Assembly: GCF_036324505.1 (NCBI RefSeq)
Contig: NC_086366.1
Location: forward strand, 8,309,427 to 8,373,426
Direction of reading: 5' to 3'
Length of the DNA: 64,000 bases
Source of the DNA: Eleginops maclovinus
Lineage: Eukaryota > Chordata > Actinopteri > Perciformes > Eleginopidae
Each line of letters starts with the position of its first letter. Position 1 is the first letter of the stretch. Position numbers and translations under genes: made by a program. Below are positions 1 to 11,151 of this stretch, piece after piece. The notes under the pieces were generated by a model, which had not been told where the DNA came from, did no database searches, and was given only the letters and a program-made list of their open reading frames with translations.

Positions 1-430
1 TTGGATGTTTAACACATTAGTTGCAAACAAACCATTTTTCCTATAATGGTAAATTAAATGTTTTGCTTATAATGAGAGGATGTGTGGTTCTCTCTCTTTC
101 TTCGTGCTCATTTATATCCCTAGAATGTATTTGGCTTCCTTTTTTTGTCTGTTCTGCAAGCCTGGCACATTTTCTAGAAACATATGCATAATTTGGATGA
201 ATGTTTTATCTTGGGAAAAGCATGGATACTAATTTCAGTGATTTAAATAATTTTAATCACTGAGGCTTCTGGATAATACTCTGATGCAGTCATCCATTAA
301 GCAGAGTGAATCTCCCACAGAAACAAAACATGGGGCTGGCCTTTACACACAGTGATTCTGCGTTCAGAACATTATATTCCCCCCCCTATTATTTTGCAGC
401 ATTTATTGACATTTAGGTGGAGTTTTAAAA
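1..430. other. non-coding stretch, nothing recognised
   Basis: AT-rich sequence with no convincing open frame, splice-site pair or repeat that I could identify. It is the left edge of the window and, if the minus-strand gene ends at about 2.3 kb, lies downstream of it. Confidence 0.5.
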
Positions 431-470
431 ATGAAGTCTCTGTGGAGGCAGTGTAATTGTATTTTGGACT

Positions 471-934
471 GTGGATTTAAATATAAGAGGTATTGTGCAA
501 TTGAGCTTATGTGTGTTATACACTGCCCGGCCAAGAAAAAGGTCACAAGCCTGTGGGGGCAGTGCTATGATCTGGGGTTGCTGCAGTTGGTCTGGTCTAG
601 GTTCAGCAACGTTATGTGCCCAAAGAATGAGGTCAGCTGACTACCTGAATATACTGAATGACCAGGTTATTCCATCAATGGATTTTTTCTTCCCTGATGG
701 CACGGGCATGTTCCAAGATGACAATGCCAGGATCCATCGGCTCAAATTGTGAAAGAGTGGTTCAGGGAGCATGAGACATCATTTTCACACACGCATTGGC
801 CACCACAGAGTCCAGACCTGAACCCGATTGAGAATATGTGGGATGTGCTGGAGAAGACTTTGCGCAGGGGGTTCGAATCTCCCGTCATCAATACTTGCCG
901 AAAATGTAATGCAAGACAGAAATACATGTTGTGA
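471..934 (+). pseudogene. Tc1/mariner transposase relic (C-terminal half)
   Basis: Two overlapping frames together give the catalytic half of a Tc1-type DDE transposase. Visible motifs are GGSAMIWGC (the beta-strand region before the second catalytic residue), [10 protein letters not shown] (second catalytic Asp) and [19 protein letters not shown] (block carrying the final Glu). The frame breaks at about position 738-740, where one base seems to be missing after the HR codons; the downstream part (WFREHETSF onward) continues in another frame. The N-terminal DNA-binding half and the first catalytic Asp are not found, and no terminal inverted repeat is visible on either side. This is an old, immobile fragment, clearly different in sequence from the better preserved Tc1 element at 23.5 kb. 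Confidence 0.85.
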
Positions 935-2314
935 CATCACAGAAGCTTGTGGCACTCCTTCTAGTTCTCTGCACCTGCTTTTATTGTCTTGGATACAAGT
1001 GTGATGTTTTATTGACAAATGGCTTGAGGCAGTTATGTGAATAATAATTGTCCCGTATAAAAGAGTGTGTTTCTTTGCTGTGAACAGACAGCCAGCAGCA
1101 GTAATCTCTATTCACAGATGAGGTGGAGGATGGGAGAGATGATTGATTGGCAGTTAGAGGAGAACAGAGGGATTCACTCTGGACTGTTGGTTTCACAGTG
1201 AGGCTGTCTGTAACAACAACAGAGAGACAAAGAAGACAGGCAATTGTGCAATGGTTCATTAGCTTTAATACTACACTCGGGAAGTCAACGTTGTTCGATA
1301 CAAATACTGTCAGACTCCACTATGAAATTGCATATTGAGGAAAATAAAATGTCTGGAAGCAATAACACATTTAACTGCAGATCATTAAAATGCACATACA
1401 GTATACAGGCCTGCCAACCCAAGCTGTAATTTTTAGATTTACTGAACTGTGAAACTAACATCAGGGAAAATACACTTGCGTTCCTGAAGAGACAGCTTTT
1501 TAAAATATCACTTCCACTGTATATTTATCATCACCAGTAAAAGCAGGGTTTCACATTACAGAAGACGTACCCCCTTTTCACAGAAACAGCTGAAATGTAT
1601 CATCACCATCATCATCTCTGGACAATGTCACTCATTTGAACCTGTGTGTCAATGTAATGTGTGCACAGAGATATGGTTGTAAATGTGTATCACTGGCCTT
1701 GTGTCTTTCAGATTAAGGGCTTTAGCAACACATTTCAATCACAAGAAATGAGAGCCATTCGGGAAGAGGATTAAGAGATTGAGAATTAAAGCCCAAACCG
1801 ACAATACATTTATTAACTCCATCCTCTCTGATATGATCCCTGCTGTTCTCCATCATGTTGTGCCCCAGACAGTGCGGCTGTCACCCATCAATCAATGAGA
1901 GCTATTAGTCCAGTCCCTCTTGTGGACAGTTAACTATCAGCCAGTAAATCATTGGAGCTATATAGAAAGCTGATAATAGCCTTGGTTCGGCTGTAGGAAA
2001 GATTACTGTAGAGTGGTTTAAATCCTGTTTAAACTCCTGTGTTATCTCAACCCTCTGTCACTGTGTTCAGAAGCTACATTTAGCCACTAAATTGTGATCA
2101 GATACTCTTTATGTGATGGTCACAGATCAGCGTTGCGATAATTGCTTCCCAGATGAAACCAGGGGATTGTGGGTATTCCGTTAAGCCTTCTAATTTAAAG
2201 TCCAATCACCCAATTGCATGGTGGGTTATGACTCCATTATTGTCAATTAGCTTTTAATAGATTGTGAACAGAAAAACAAGTTGGTGATGAACAATATGAA
2301 TAGATTCAGAGGGA
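935..2314. other. non-coding stretch downstream of the minus-strand gene
   Basis: No gene recognised. It holds only short chance open frames. The segment around 2185-2275 is rich in homeodomain-like core motifs (CAATTAG, TAATTTAAA) and could be a regulatory element, but nothing in the sequence proves it. Confidence 0.4.
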
Positions 2315-2320
2315 TTTATT
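2315..2320 (-). other. candidate polyadenylation signal (AATAAA) of the minus-strand gene
   Basis: On the minus strand a canonical AATAAA hexamer lies about 180 nt after the TAA stop at 2501-2503. It would define a short 3' UTR for the split gene. Hexamers of this kind are common in AT-rich DNA, so the assignment rests on position alone. Confidence 0.35.
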
Positions 2321-2500
2321 TCAGTAGTGAACAAACACAACAACAGAAAATAAAAGCATGTTATTTAATAGGACAACACGGTTTGTTGTAGTCAGCAAAG
2401 CACGAGTGTTGCTATGACATCCTTTCACACTCTGTGGAAGAAGAAACATCCGGTGATACAGAGGATTAACTCCCCTAAGTGAGTGTAGAGAGGAGCTTGG

Positions 2501-2628
2501 TTAGTGGAGGTGAACTGAGCTTCCTGTTGTCTCAGTCCTGCTGGACTCGCTGCCAATGTCCTCCGCTGGACTCTCAGCAGTCATTGGACTCTCAGTGGTA
2601 TAACAAGTGGCAGGATCATAGCTGCAGT
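2501..2628 (-). CDS. last coding exon of an unrecognised minus-strand gene
   Basis: Read on the minus strand from 2628, two bases complete a split codon (phase 1) and are followed by 41 sense codons and TAA at 2501-2503. The peptide is Ser/Thr/Glu-rich and acidic, with motifs CSYDPATCYTTESP and AEDIGSESSRTETT, and ends SSVHLH. Upstream is a good acceptor: pyrimidine-rich ATCTCTATCTT, then ACTCAG. The phase agrees with the donor of the exon at 11069-11151, giving a junction Asp (G plus AC). The tail looks like an unstructured, possibly phosphorylated C terminus. No signal or membrane segment is present. Identity of the gene is unknown; the exon was found by eye from codon pattern and splice sites. 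Confidence 0.55.
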
Positions 2629-2638
2629 CTGAGTGTTT

Positions 2639-2760
2639 AAGATAGAGATAAGTACTTTATTGATCCCAATTTGGGATTTTTTTGCATTGCAGCAATATAA
2701 AGACAAGACAGTGTGTATAAAGTAAGTGTGTATCAATAAATGATTTTGAATTTGTTCATC
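2639..2760 (-). repeat. LINE/SINE 3' tail (TATC-ended, fish CR1/L2/Rex type)
   Basis: On the minus strand the segment reads through TTGCTGCAATGCAAAAAAATC, then ATTGGGATCAATAAAGTACTT and ends in a short TATC-like run. The pattern (palindromic CCCAATTTGGGATC followed by AATAAAG and a tetranucleotide tail) is typical of 3' ends of fish non-LTR retroelements and their SINEs. A second copy lies at 48300-48430 on the plus strand. The tail ends immediately beside the splice acceptor of the exon at 2501-2628. The exact family was not checked. Confidence 0.55.
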
Positions 2761-3315
2761 TAGCATTGATTCCAATAAGATGTAAAAGCACTAAGGTTTA
2801 GTTATCCTTTTCATTAGGAGGAGTGTTTATAACATTGCATTTTACAGCTCAGTTAGTCCTTATCCCTATTTTATCTTATGTTCGCTTTTGGTTCTAATGA
2901 GAAATACATTAATAAAACACAATCTCTATCAAAGACTCACTTTAAACGTATCTTAGTTTTTCTTGACTTACTAACTCTGTGTTTTGTGGGTTGGTGAGAA
3001 GTTCTCCTCTGATCTTGTTCACAGTATTTGGACCCCACTCTGTAAAACAGGACCAATGAACATCTGATTCATTTGGCGGCTCATTTATTTCACTCTGCAC
3101 TGTGAAGCTCCAGCGCTCTAATTGAAAGTAAAAGCTTCACTTTCTTCGGACATGATTCAGCAAAATGCAAAGCATTTTTACTGAAAGGATTGGATCTTTG
3201 AAATGGAAAATACAACATACTGTCAGAATCAGTAGATGGATCCCTCTGGGACTCAGTTTATAAAACATGCATTAAGAGAAAACTGCTGATCATGTTAAAC
3301 CAACTTGAATGTACG
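2761..3315. other. intronic stretch, nothing recognised
   Basis: AT-rich sequence between the LINE tail and the target duplication of the solo LTR. No exon-like segment or repeat was recognised. Confidence 0.4.
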
Positions 3316-3319
3316 ATAT

Positions 3320-4067
3320 TGTAAGAAATGTTCGTTTATTCGAAGCCCAGGTGTCGATTCAAAAGAAAGAAAGCAAACCTCCTCTTGTAAGTTTTTAAAA
3401 GGAGTATTTAATAAAGGATGCAGCAGTAGGTTTTACAAAAGTTTCACAGCTGTGGCTCAATAGCCCGGGACACGCGTCCACAGGCCACTGACTGAGTGGA
3501 GCTCATCAGTAGTTACTGTCTGGCGGTCCGGACCAAATAGAGGTCGGTTCTACAATACAACCATGTTTTATAGAACCACCCCTTTCCGACCAAACAATAA
3601 ACAACTTCAAAATAAGACGCTCTCCGCTCTCGTGTTCTCATTGGTTGGTAGTGGGGGGTTGGATCCTGTTGGCCGCTTGTCACATGGGGTTCTCCGGACT
3701 CTTCTATAGGCTGACGTCGTCGGGGGCGGGTCCTCTTATGACGTCACCGTCGCCATATTGTTAGCGAAGTCCTGGAGCTCTCAACTACAATATTCTATTA
3801 TGCAATCCTTCTGAGGTTTATCAGGTATTAAACATGCAATAGTATCATTGCAGCATCAATGAGTGAGAGGTAGAGGCGGTGTGTTTAGTATGTAACTCCA
3901 CTGGTCCTTCTCCCTCTACTCGTATATACAATACAATATTAGCTTTATGCTATCTGAGGCTAAAAACAACATCCGGTAATACTACCGGAAGTGGACAAAT
4001 ATGATCCGTCCAGAAACAGTGAATTATCTTTGAAAGTTCTGCTCCAATATATTGATTATTTCTAACA
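3320..4067 (-). mobile_element. solo LTR of a retrovirus-like element
   Basis: The 748-bp segment begins TGTAAGAAAT and ends ATTTCTAACA, so the ends form a TG...CA inverted repeat of 10 bp with one mismatch. It is flanked by the 4-bp direct repeat ATAT (3316-3319 and 4068-4071). Read on the minus strand it has an LTR promoter layout: a CRE (TGACGTCA, 3739-3746) beside a YY1-like site (3751-3760), a GC box (3722-3730), a second CRE-like TGACGTCG (3712-3719), a CCAAT box (about 3640-3644), a TATA-like TATAAAA (3566-3572), and polyadenylation hexamers at 3407-3412 (ATTAAA) and 3335-3340 (AATAAA). No internal coding region or second LTR is present, so it is the usual product of recombination between two LTRs. 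A 4-bp duplication fits endogenous retroviruses, though some LTR retrotransposons also give 4-5 bp. Confidence 0.72.
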
Positions 4068-4219
4068 ATATATAGCCACACAAAAGGTTTTCTAGACATT
4101 TAAACATCACCTTCCTGTACAACATGCTTTGTTTGAGTCAGACGGCAAGCTGTTTGTATCTTTGTCTCTTTTGTGGGATACATTTCGAGGTCCTTTTTAG
4201 AAGGTCTGCTGAGACCAGA

Positions 4220-5237
4220 GGCCTGTATCACGAATCCAGTTCAACATACCCTGGATATGTTTGAGTTGTCTGGCTTAATTAAACCTAACAAACGTGATCT
4301 CACTATTCGGTGCTACGACGCTGGTTATCAACTCGGTAAGTCAACCCAGGGTTTCTCTGTCCGGCTATGAGCACGTTCACGTGAAATAGGCGGAGTTAGC
4401 AACATTTGACCAATCACAAACCTGGAGAAGCAAACTGACAGTGGAGCGTCATACGTCGTGAATGAAAAGTAAACTATCATGTTAGAAAAGTAAGAAGTTA
4501 AACTTTAAATATACATGAATTAAACACTTGATCCAGGATAAAACCAACATAGTTGCAGCTGGAGGTGCAGGAAGAACAGCTGGTAAAAAAACTACCAAGT
4601 GTTTGAATGCATAAATTGACATGTTTTTAATATCACTCCCCCCCCCCATCTAAGAAATGAATGGATCTGACACTTTAATTACACTTTTTTTCGTCAACTT
4701 AATGTTTTTTTTTCATACAGTATGCGGCACTGTAATTGTTGCACGGCCTGATCTGGCTCGAGGAGCTGACACATAAGGAAATATATATTATGATGTGATT
4801 GATGTGTTGATTTGAATGATAAATGCGAAACATCCACGTCTGTCTTACAGTACCGTGGAATGTAGGAAATGCTCTGAATAACTTTGCTCCCGTTACTACT
4901 GTTGTGGCAGATAATCAAGTAAGCTTGCTTGCCACAAATGTAATAATAGTCTAATTGCTCTGAAGATGGGCAGTGGTTCTATTAATTTTCATTTTCACAC
5001 AGTCGGCGAGTTTGCCGTCCATCGTTCCTGCATACGGCAGTTTAAACTGTATTTCTATATGCTGTAGTATGACTATAGCTTTAAATTCCCCACACAGAGC
5101 TCTGATTGGTCAGCTGGCGGGGCTTTCACTGAGTTGATCTCTTATCTGGAACATAGCCTGCTCCGGAGCAGGTGTTCAGCATAAGTTACCATGGAGAGTT
5201 ACCCCGGTAAGAAGGGAACCAGCGTCGTAGGACCGAA
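4220..5237. mobile_element. nonautonomous DNA element, PIF/Harbinger-like
   Basis: A 21-bp inverted repeat with one mismatch (TTCGGTGCTACGACGCTGGTT at 4306-4326; its reverse complement at 5217-5237) brackets about 930 bp. A degenerate tandem copy of the terminal motif (CTGTATCACGAATCCAGTTC) begins at about 4222, so the left end may start there. Near the right end is a palindrome CCTGCTCCGGAGCAGG (5158-5173), a feature I associate with fish Harbinger-derived elements. There is no transposase frame. I could not find a clear 3-bp target duplication, so boundaries and family are tentative. CG-containing and less AT-rich than the flanks. Confidence 0.5.
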
Positions 5238-7303
5238 AACCCCCACACTTTTTCTTATGCCTCTTCCTTTCCCCTTCATGTTTTCATCTGTTAGTGATAT
5301 TTTCTTTCCCTTCAGCCGCCTTCACACACGTCCTAATGTAGTATGATGAGAATGAGGCATAATGAAACAGCTTAACTCTATGTTTTAATCCTTTCTGTAT
5401 TAGTTGTGCATTGTTATTTTTTTTGCTTTATACAATGGTGTAAGTGTTGAGTCAAGTCGGTGTTATTATGACACATTTTTTTTATTACAAAACAGCTTTT
5501 TTGCTAAAAGACAAATCAATCCAGTCGTTGAACCTTTGTTTATTCTATGCTCACAAAGTAAAACTGTTATTTTATGCTTTGCAATTACAAGTCATGGAGT
5601 GGCAGAAGCTTCTCCTAATGCTCTTTCGTTGGCTGCTGTAAGAGAATCTAATTGGAGCTTAATATGGTCAGATTAAAGTGGACATCCTCATTATAATTGA
5701 AGTGGCTGAAGTGCTGGGGGATCAGCATTGCGGGTACTAGGTTTTGCTTGGTGTCCCGAATGTTATGATGATGTCAATTCCCTCTGGTTAAAGCTCATAT
5801 GTTTTTCAAGCTTCCAATCACTTTTAATTTTTTTGTATACCAAATACTTCTGACAAGTCGTTATTGTTAGTATCATAATGGTCTTTCAGCTGCTTGATCT
5901 ATCAACTCATCTCTCCGGACTCTCAGTTTTTTTCAAATATAGTTTGTGGACTTCAACAACATTCTACACTACTCTTCATAGAGATGTTGTTCCTCTGGTG
6001 ATTTGTAGGGATATCACTGGATAACAAAATGTTTTTGCTCTATTGATCTCAAGCTGTGTACTTCCACTCTCAAACATGGCTGCGTTCAGCTTTGGCTGCA
6101 GTAATCCCTTTATTTCCAAAGTCATTCTCATATTGAGAGCTTTGCTCAGTTCACGGCCACTGAACTGATTTCAGCCTGCATTGAATCTAATGTGAAATGT
6201 AATGCAATTAAAACACTTTATTGAACATTGAAGTTCCCGTTACCTTTTTATAATAGCTTATTTATCATTACCATTTCTGAAAAACCACATAGAATACTCT
6301 ATATCTCAACTGCAGCTAATGACGTTTCAATATGCAGCTGGAAAAATCACAATATTTGTCTTTGTTACAACTGCATAGTTAACATGTTCTTGTTTTAATT
6401 GCAATTAACATCTTTAGGTACATCTGTAGCATGAAGTCTGCATCCAGGTTCAAAATTATTGGAACGTGTCTTACTCACAACCTGTATCCGTAATATCTGT
6501 AGTACTGGTCGTGACATTTTACTCATCATTACAGAAGTCCTCTCTGGTGTTGTATTTCGAAACAGTCAGTTTTCTACCATATCAACATATTAAAAACTCT
6601 AATGATGAATCTAATGATTGCCTATGATGAATGGAATATTCAGCTCACATACACATTATCACAATCCTGCATGTCTTTGTACCGAGGCTTGCGTGTGTTT
6701 ACATAATTTTCCTGCTATCATATTTGCAATGACTGTCAGATTATCTGCAGGTAGATAATAAGCCACAGACAGATTCAGCCACGCTCCCTATCAGGTTTTT
6801 TTTTTAAAGCAGAACTGTCACAGTGAATCACCGATCTTCAGGGTGAATTAAAATGAAGATCTCAGATCAAGCGGTGCCATTGCATTTGCATATTACATAC
6901 AACGTTGCCATAGAAAGCTTGTTTCAACTTTCTGTTCAAAATGTTGTTGTGCATATTTTGTCCTTCAATATATTTGTCTTTGACCTGCCTGCTCCCTTGG
7001 ATATGTATGGAACACCTTGATCAGTTTTGATGTGCATTATGTCATAATCAGATCAGTTATAATATTATGCTGAAGTTTGAGACTTTTTCATAGGGGTATT
7101 TGTTCAAAATTGTTGGGGTTTCTGCAGACCTGTAGCAGACAATCTGCAAATTAGTGTAAAAACTGAAAGTTGGGAAATGGAAATATCATCAGCTATTTCA
7201 GTAGGTTTTTATGTATTTATTTGTATCTAATGCATGTTGATATGTAATATAAATTAAAATCCATAGCAAGTATTTAAGTCAGATTATTAGAGGTGGGTGA
7301 ATG
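5238..7303. other. intronic stretch, nothing recognised
   Basis: AT-rich DNA with poly-T runs and no convincing exon on either strand. Part of the 8.4-kb intron between the exons at 11.1 kb and 2.6 kb if the minus-strand gene model is right. Confidence 0.4.
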
Positions 7304-7341
7304 AGGAAAACACGGACATGTTATCATGTCCGTGTTTTCCT
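7304..7341. repeat. perfect 17-bp hairpin
   Basis: Left arm 7304-7320 (AGGAAAACACGGACATG), loop TTAT (7321-7324), right arm 7325-7341, its exact reverse complement. No mismatch in 17 bp, within sequence that otherwise lacks symmetry. No flanking inverted repeats extend the pairing beyond one more base pair. Confidence 0.9.
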
Positions 7342-10300
7342 GTAAGGTTGAGCTGCTGGTAAAAGATGTGTAATGCACTCTTCTCAAACTGACATTTAAA
7401 GTGTGGACTGTCATTTGTTAGCTAAGCCAATCTTAAAATAAAGACATCTATCTTGGCAAACTTTCACCTCATCCTTTTGAAGGAATAGCAAACATGCTCT
7501 ATTGTGTGTACCTCCACAATGAACATGCAAGCCGCCCCCTCGGCTGGATCAAGGTAAGTAACCCCTATGCGTAACATCCCCACTGCAGAGTGTGTTTCTC
7601 AGTGGGAGGTTTACAGAGCAGCAGCAGTGAGGATGTGAGAAATTAATAAAGAAAGAGACAAAGAGTGAGGGGTGTGTGACACTCTTACATGGAAAATGTG
7701 TCTTTTGAGATCAGTCCTTGAGGGAAAATTATAAATGGGATCAAGAGCGGCGTGTTGATGTTGTTCTGCCTCAATGACACAGAGAGTCAACAGCTGCTTG
7801 TCGTGCTAAAAGCCTCATCAGCCTGACTGCCCTCCTGATATTTACTCATGTGCATACACACACACACATACAGACACCCACACAGACACATGAATGCACC
7901 AGAGAGTCGAGAAATCAGAGCTGTCCCTCAGGGAATTACATGATATTGAGAGGTCAATTCAACAATGGAGGAATGTAACATTTCTCTTTATGGGAAGTTG
8001 TATCATTAGAAACACAGAAATATGTGGCTTATTCTGTGGTTTGTGGTTCTGTAAGATCTAAAGATTACTCTCTTGTTTACAGCTCATGCATTGTTCATTT
8101 CCTTAAAACTGTTTTTTTTTAATGTATTTACTTAAAGATGTAGACTTGTTTTTTTGTAAAGACAAGATACTTAGGCTAACATAATTTTATCCAAGCAATG
8201 AAGTGGAGGTCAGAGAGCTAGAAAAACTCATCAGACTAAGGAAGTAAATTGAACATGACTTGAAGTTCAAATGAAACCCAACAAAGTGTGGTTACTCCAG
8301 CTCTGCTCTGATCCCAGAACAATCAGTGTACTGGTTTTTTTGAATGGTCCATAAGTCATGCTTTGGCATCTGTGAGTTATCAATCAAATCTTTAAAATGT
8401 TTACATTCTTGCCTCTCCATCACATTTGGCATTCTGTAGTTTATCAATTTTATATTACAGTGAATGCAGGCAGGGGATGTTAGAAAGCTCCCATCAGGGC
8501 TGTTTATATCTCACACTGCTGATGGAGCTCTTACTATATTGGAGTTGTCAATATCGCCTCTTCTGCAGAGTAATAGTAATGTGTGAGAAGAGGGTGCATG
8601 TGTGTGATAAGCTCAGCTGAGAAGTGTTTTGATATCCAGGCAACTTTTTTGCTGTTGTGAAATGAACTGTTAAATTAGATTTTCTTTCTCACTAAAGATA
8701 CATTAGATAGTTCCTTCTGATATAGTTCATTTTAAAGCATCATTAACTTATTAATGCTGGCATGGTTTACCTTTGCATACTGAGGCAAAAAAAACAAACA
8801 TACATTTATTAAATATAAAATGGTTATTTATCAATACAAATGGATCAGTAGAAACGTAACTATTAAAGAAGAGTGAACACAAAATAGTAAATAAATGGTG
8901 TCAGGAAATACTTTTAGAGTTGGATGGTGACGTGCACTAGAGCATATTTACGTTAAGATATCGATGAGAGATTATGTTATAGTCATGAATCACAGTTTGC
9001 TCAGTATTCAAACTATCTTTTTGTTTGACTGCAGAATCACCAGTGCCTTTTGCTCAGACTATCATGTTTCTATTGTCCTCGTCTTTCAAAGAGGTGTCGG
9101 GCAACAAGTATGTTCTCTTCTCATCTTCTACTGTATAGCAAATGTTATTTGACACAGTCTTTTCAAGGTCTCTCAGACTGACCATCAAACTGAATTTAAA
9201 GAATGCTAAACAAAATATATTTTATTGCCTGAATACCAGTTTAGAAAATGATTGGCCTGAGGTCACATGACAATAGGATGAGTTGATGTGTATGATTGGT
9301 TGTGTTTTAAATGTAGAGCTTTTTTTGTTTTCCTGCTTCTGCTCTATTTGAATGTTATCAGTTTTATCCTGATGGAAGCCAAAGGCCGATACATGTTGGC
9401 CTACATAACAACCAAGTGGTTTTAACTTTTTGAGGATTTACCTAATGAGTGTAGGAGGACAACCTGAAGCAAGGTCTTTTACTATCTGTATTGGGAAACA
9501 TACTGGGACAAGCTAAATAATGTTGAGCTGTGTGCTTTAATGGAAGTTGTTTTTAAGAAAAAGCAAAAGGTTTACAAAAAAGGCAGATTACAATTTAGGT
9601 AAAACAATTGGAAACACCAGCAGTTTTTACACAACAGACAATTTAAAATGTTACTTTAGGAAAGTCACAGGTGTAATGAATTACTCTAACGAGGACATGT
9701 GTGATTGATCTTCACCAGTTCCAGTTCCAGGTCCATGTTTAATGTGTATGCTAGCTCAGTAGCAATGCTTAATGAAACACTTCAGAGGAAGACATCCATG
9801 GTAAGTGTTATTAACTACAGCTGTGCTTCTCCTAAAGATAATTTAAAAAAAACCTTTTAACCAGAGCTTTTATTCAGCTGAATACTGTTGGAAAAAGGGT
9901 TTGCCCTCCTGCTACTTTGAGCCATATGCAATTATACCAGACTGGCAGAACCTGCTGTCTATGTGAAGGTCAGGGTGTTTAAAGTGCTGCTGGGTTAAGG
10001 TTGAGTGTGCTGTACAAGCTGTCACTGAATAAGAGGTCCAGAGTTACAATGGAGGGTCATTTTTTAGGCCTGTTTCTCAACAGGGTCTCAACTGCTGTTA
10101 AGTGCTGCTTTATTGCAACGGTACCTGTGGTAATGTGTTGGGGATGAGAAGCAGTGTAATGCTCATTTTGGATGCAGTGCCACGGAGAGGGCAAGCTTTA
10201 TCAGTTATCATTGTGTCTTATCTTTTTCCTTCAGTTCTCATTAGCCTGCTGTGGTCTACTCATCCCACCAGAGTAAAACTAGGCTTGGCAAAGATGCCAC

Positions 10301-10981
10301 AGAAAACATTGCTGTTGGTTTCCCGGCTGTGACAACATTCATATTTGGAGTGCAGCTTTAAATTAATGAGCCTTAACATCAATATAGTAATAGAACCTGT
10401 TTTCGTTGGTGCTCCAAATTACTAAAAACTGAGCCCCCATCACAAATAAATCAATGAATCAAGTGTGTGAGCAGCATCTGCTTTGGTTATTTGATTCAGC
10501 CTGACTCTTTCATTTAAGTGGATAATCTGCTCTCACTCTCTGTTTCACTCCAATTGCTTTTCACTGCGATTGCAGGTAGCTGTTCCACCTGCTCTCTTTC
10601 TCTAACAAGGCTGGCCAATAATTCATCATCACTGCTGTGCTTTTCAGAGTACCTTTTATAAGTGAATTAAGTGGAGGGAATAAACTGAATAAACACCCCT
10701 GTTAAGACATGAATCCATTATTCATTGTAAACAAAAGCTATCACTGCTGAATAGAAAACTTCACATTTATTCACATTGTATGTGTATACCTATAGAGCAT
10801 ATGGTGCTATAATGACTTTGACTTGTTTGCTCTTTTCTTATCTCATTTCTATTTTCGTAGTACATATTTAAACATGTGTTGGTATTGGCAGTGGGAAGCA
10901 GATGACTTTTCATGTGGTTAGAACCAGACTCAATGTGAAATGTGGTAATTATTTAGCATAAGGAATATCTCTGTGTGCCTT
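7342..10981. other. intronic stretch with a weak candidate plus-strand exon
   Basis: Mostly featureless AT-rich DNA. A short CA run lies at about 7856-7868. At 7494-7553 a 20-codon plus-strand segment from an ATG ends at a consensus donor (AAG then GTAAGT); see findings. The stretch 10370-10700 has a homeodomain and E-box rich look resembling vertebrate non-coding enhancers. No gene is called here. Confidence 0.35.
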
Positions 10982-11010
10982 GGGGGGGGGTGTGTGTGTG
11001 TGTGTGTGTG
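10982..11010. repeat. G-run followed by (TG)10 microsatellite
   Basis: Nine consecutive G (10982-10990) run directly into ten TG units. It lies about 60 bp beyond the 3' (donor) side of the exon at 11069-11151, within the downstream intron of the minus-strand gene. Confidence 0.95.
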
Positions 11011-11068
11011 AAGCTATTAGTCTGGTGTTTTCTAATATCCTCTGCCACATCTCATGTGATCTCCTCAC

Positions 11069-11151
11069 CTCTGACGGGGTCTCCCCACTGTGGCAGCGAA
11101 ATTAAAATACCTTTTAGTTCTTCTGGGGATAGATGAGCTGCAGGTGCCTCT
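11069..11151 (-). CDS. internal exon (83 nt) of the unrecognised minus-strand gene
   Basis: On the minus strand the acceptor is strong (CTACCCTCTCCCTAACAG then AGAGG) and the donor is consensus (GTCAGAG then GTGAGG). Of the three frames, the one entering in phase 2 and leaving in phase 1 is open and coding-like, with 27 residues including APAAHLSPEELKG and SLPQWGDPVR. Another frame is also open but the third has a stop. These phases are exactly those needed to join the exon at 13284-13383 (ends phase 2) to the last exon at 2501-2628 (starts phase 1). The peptide is hydrophilic with an acidic helix-capping look (SPEELKG). I do not recognise the protein family. Confidence 0.55.
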
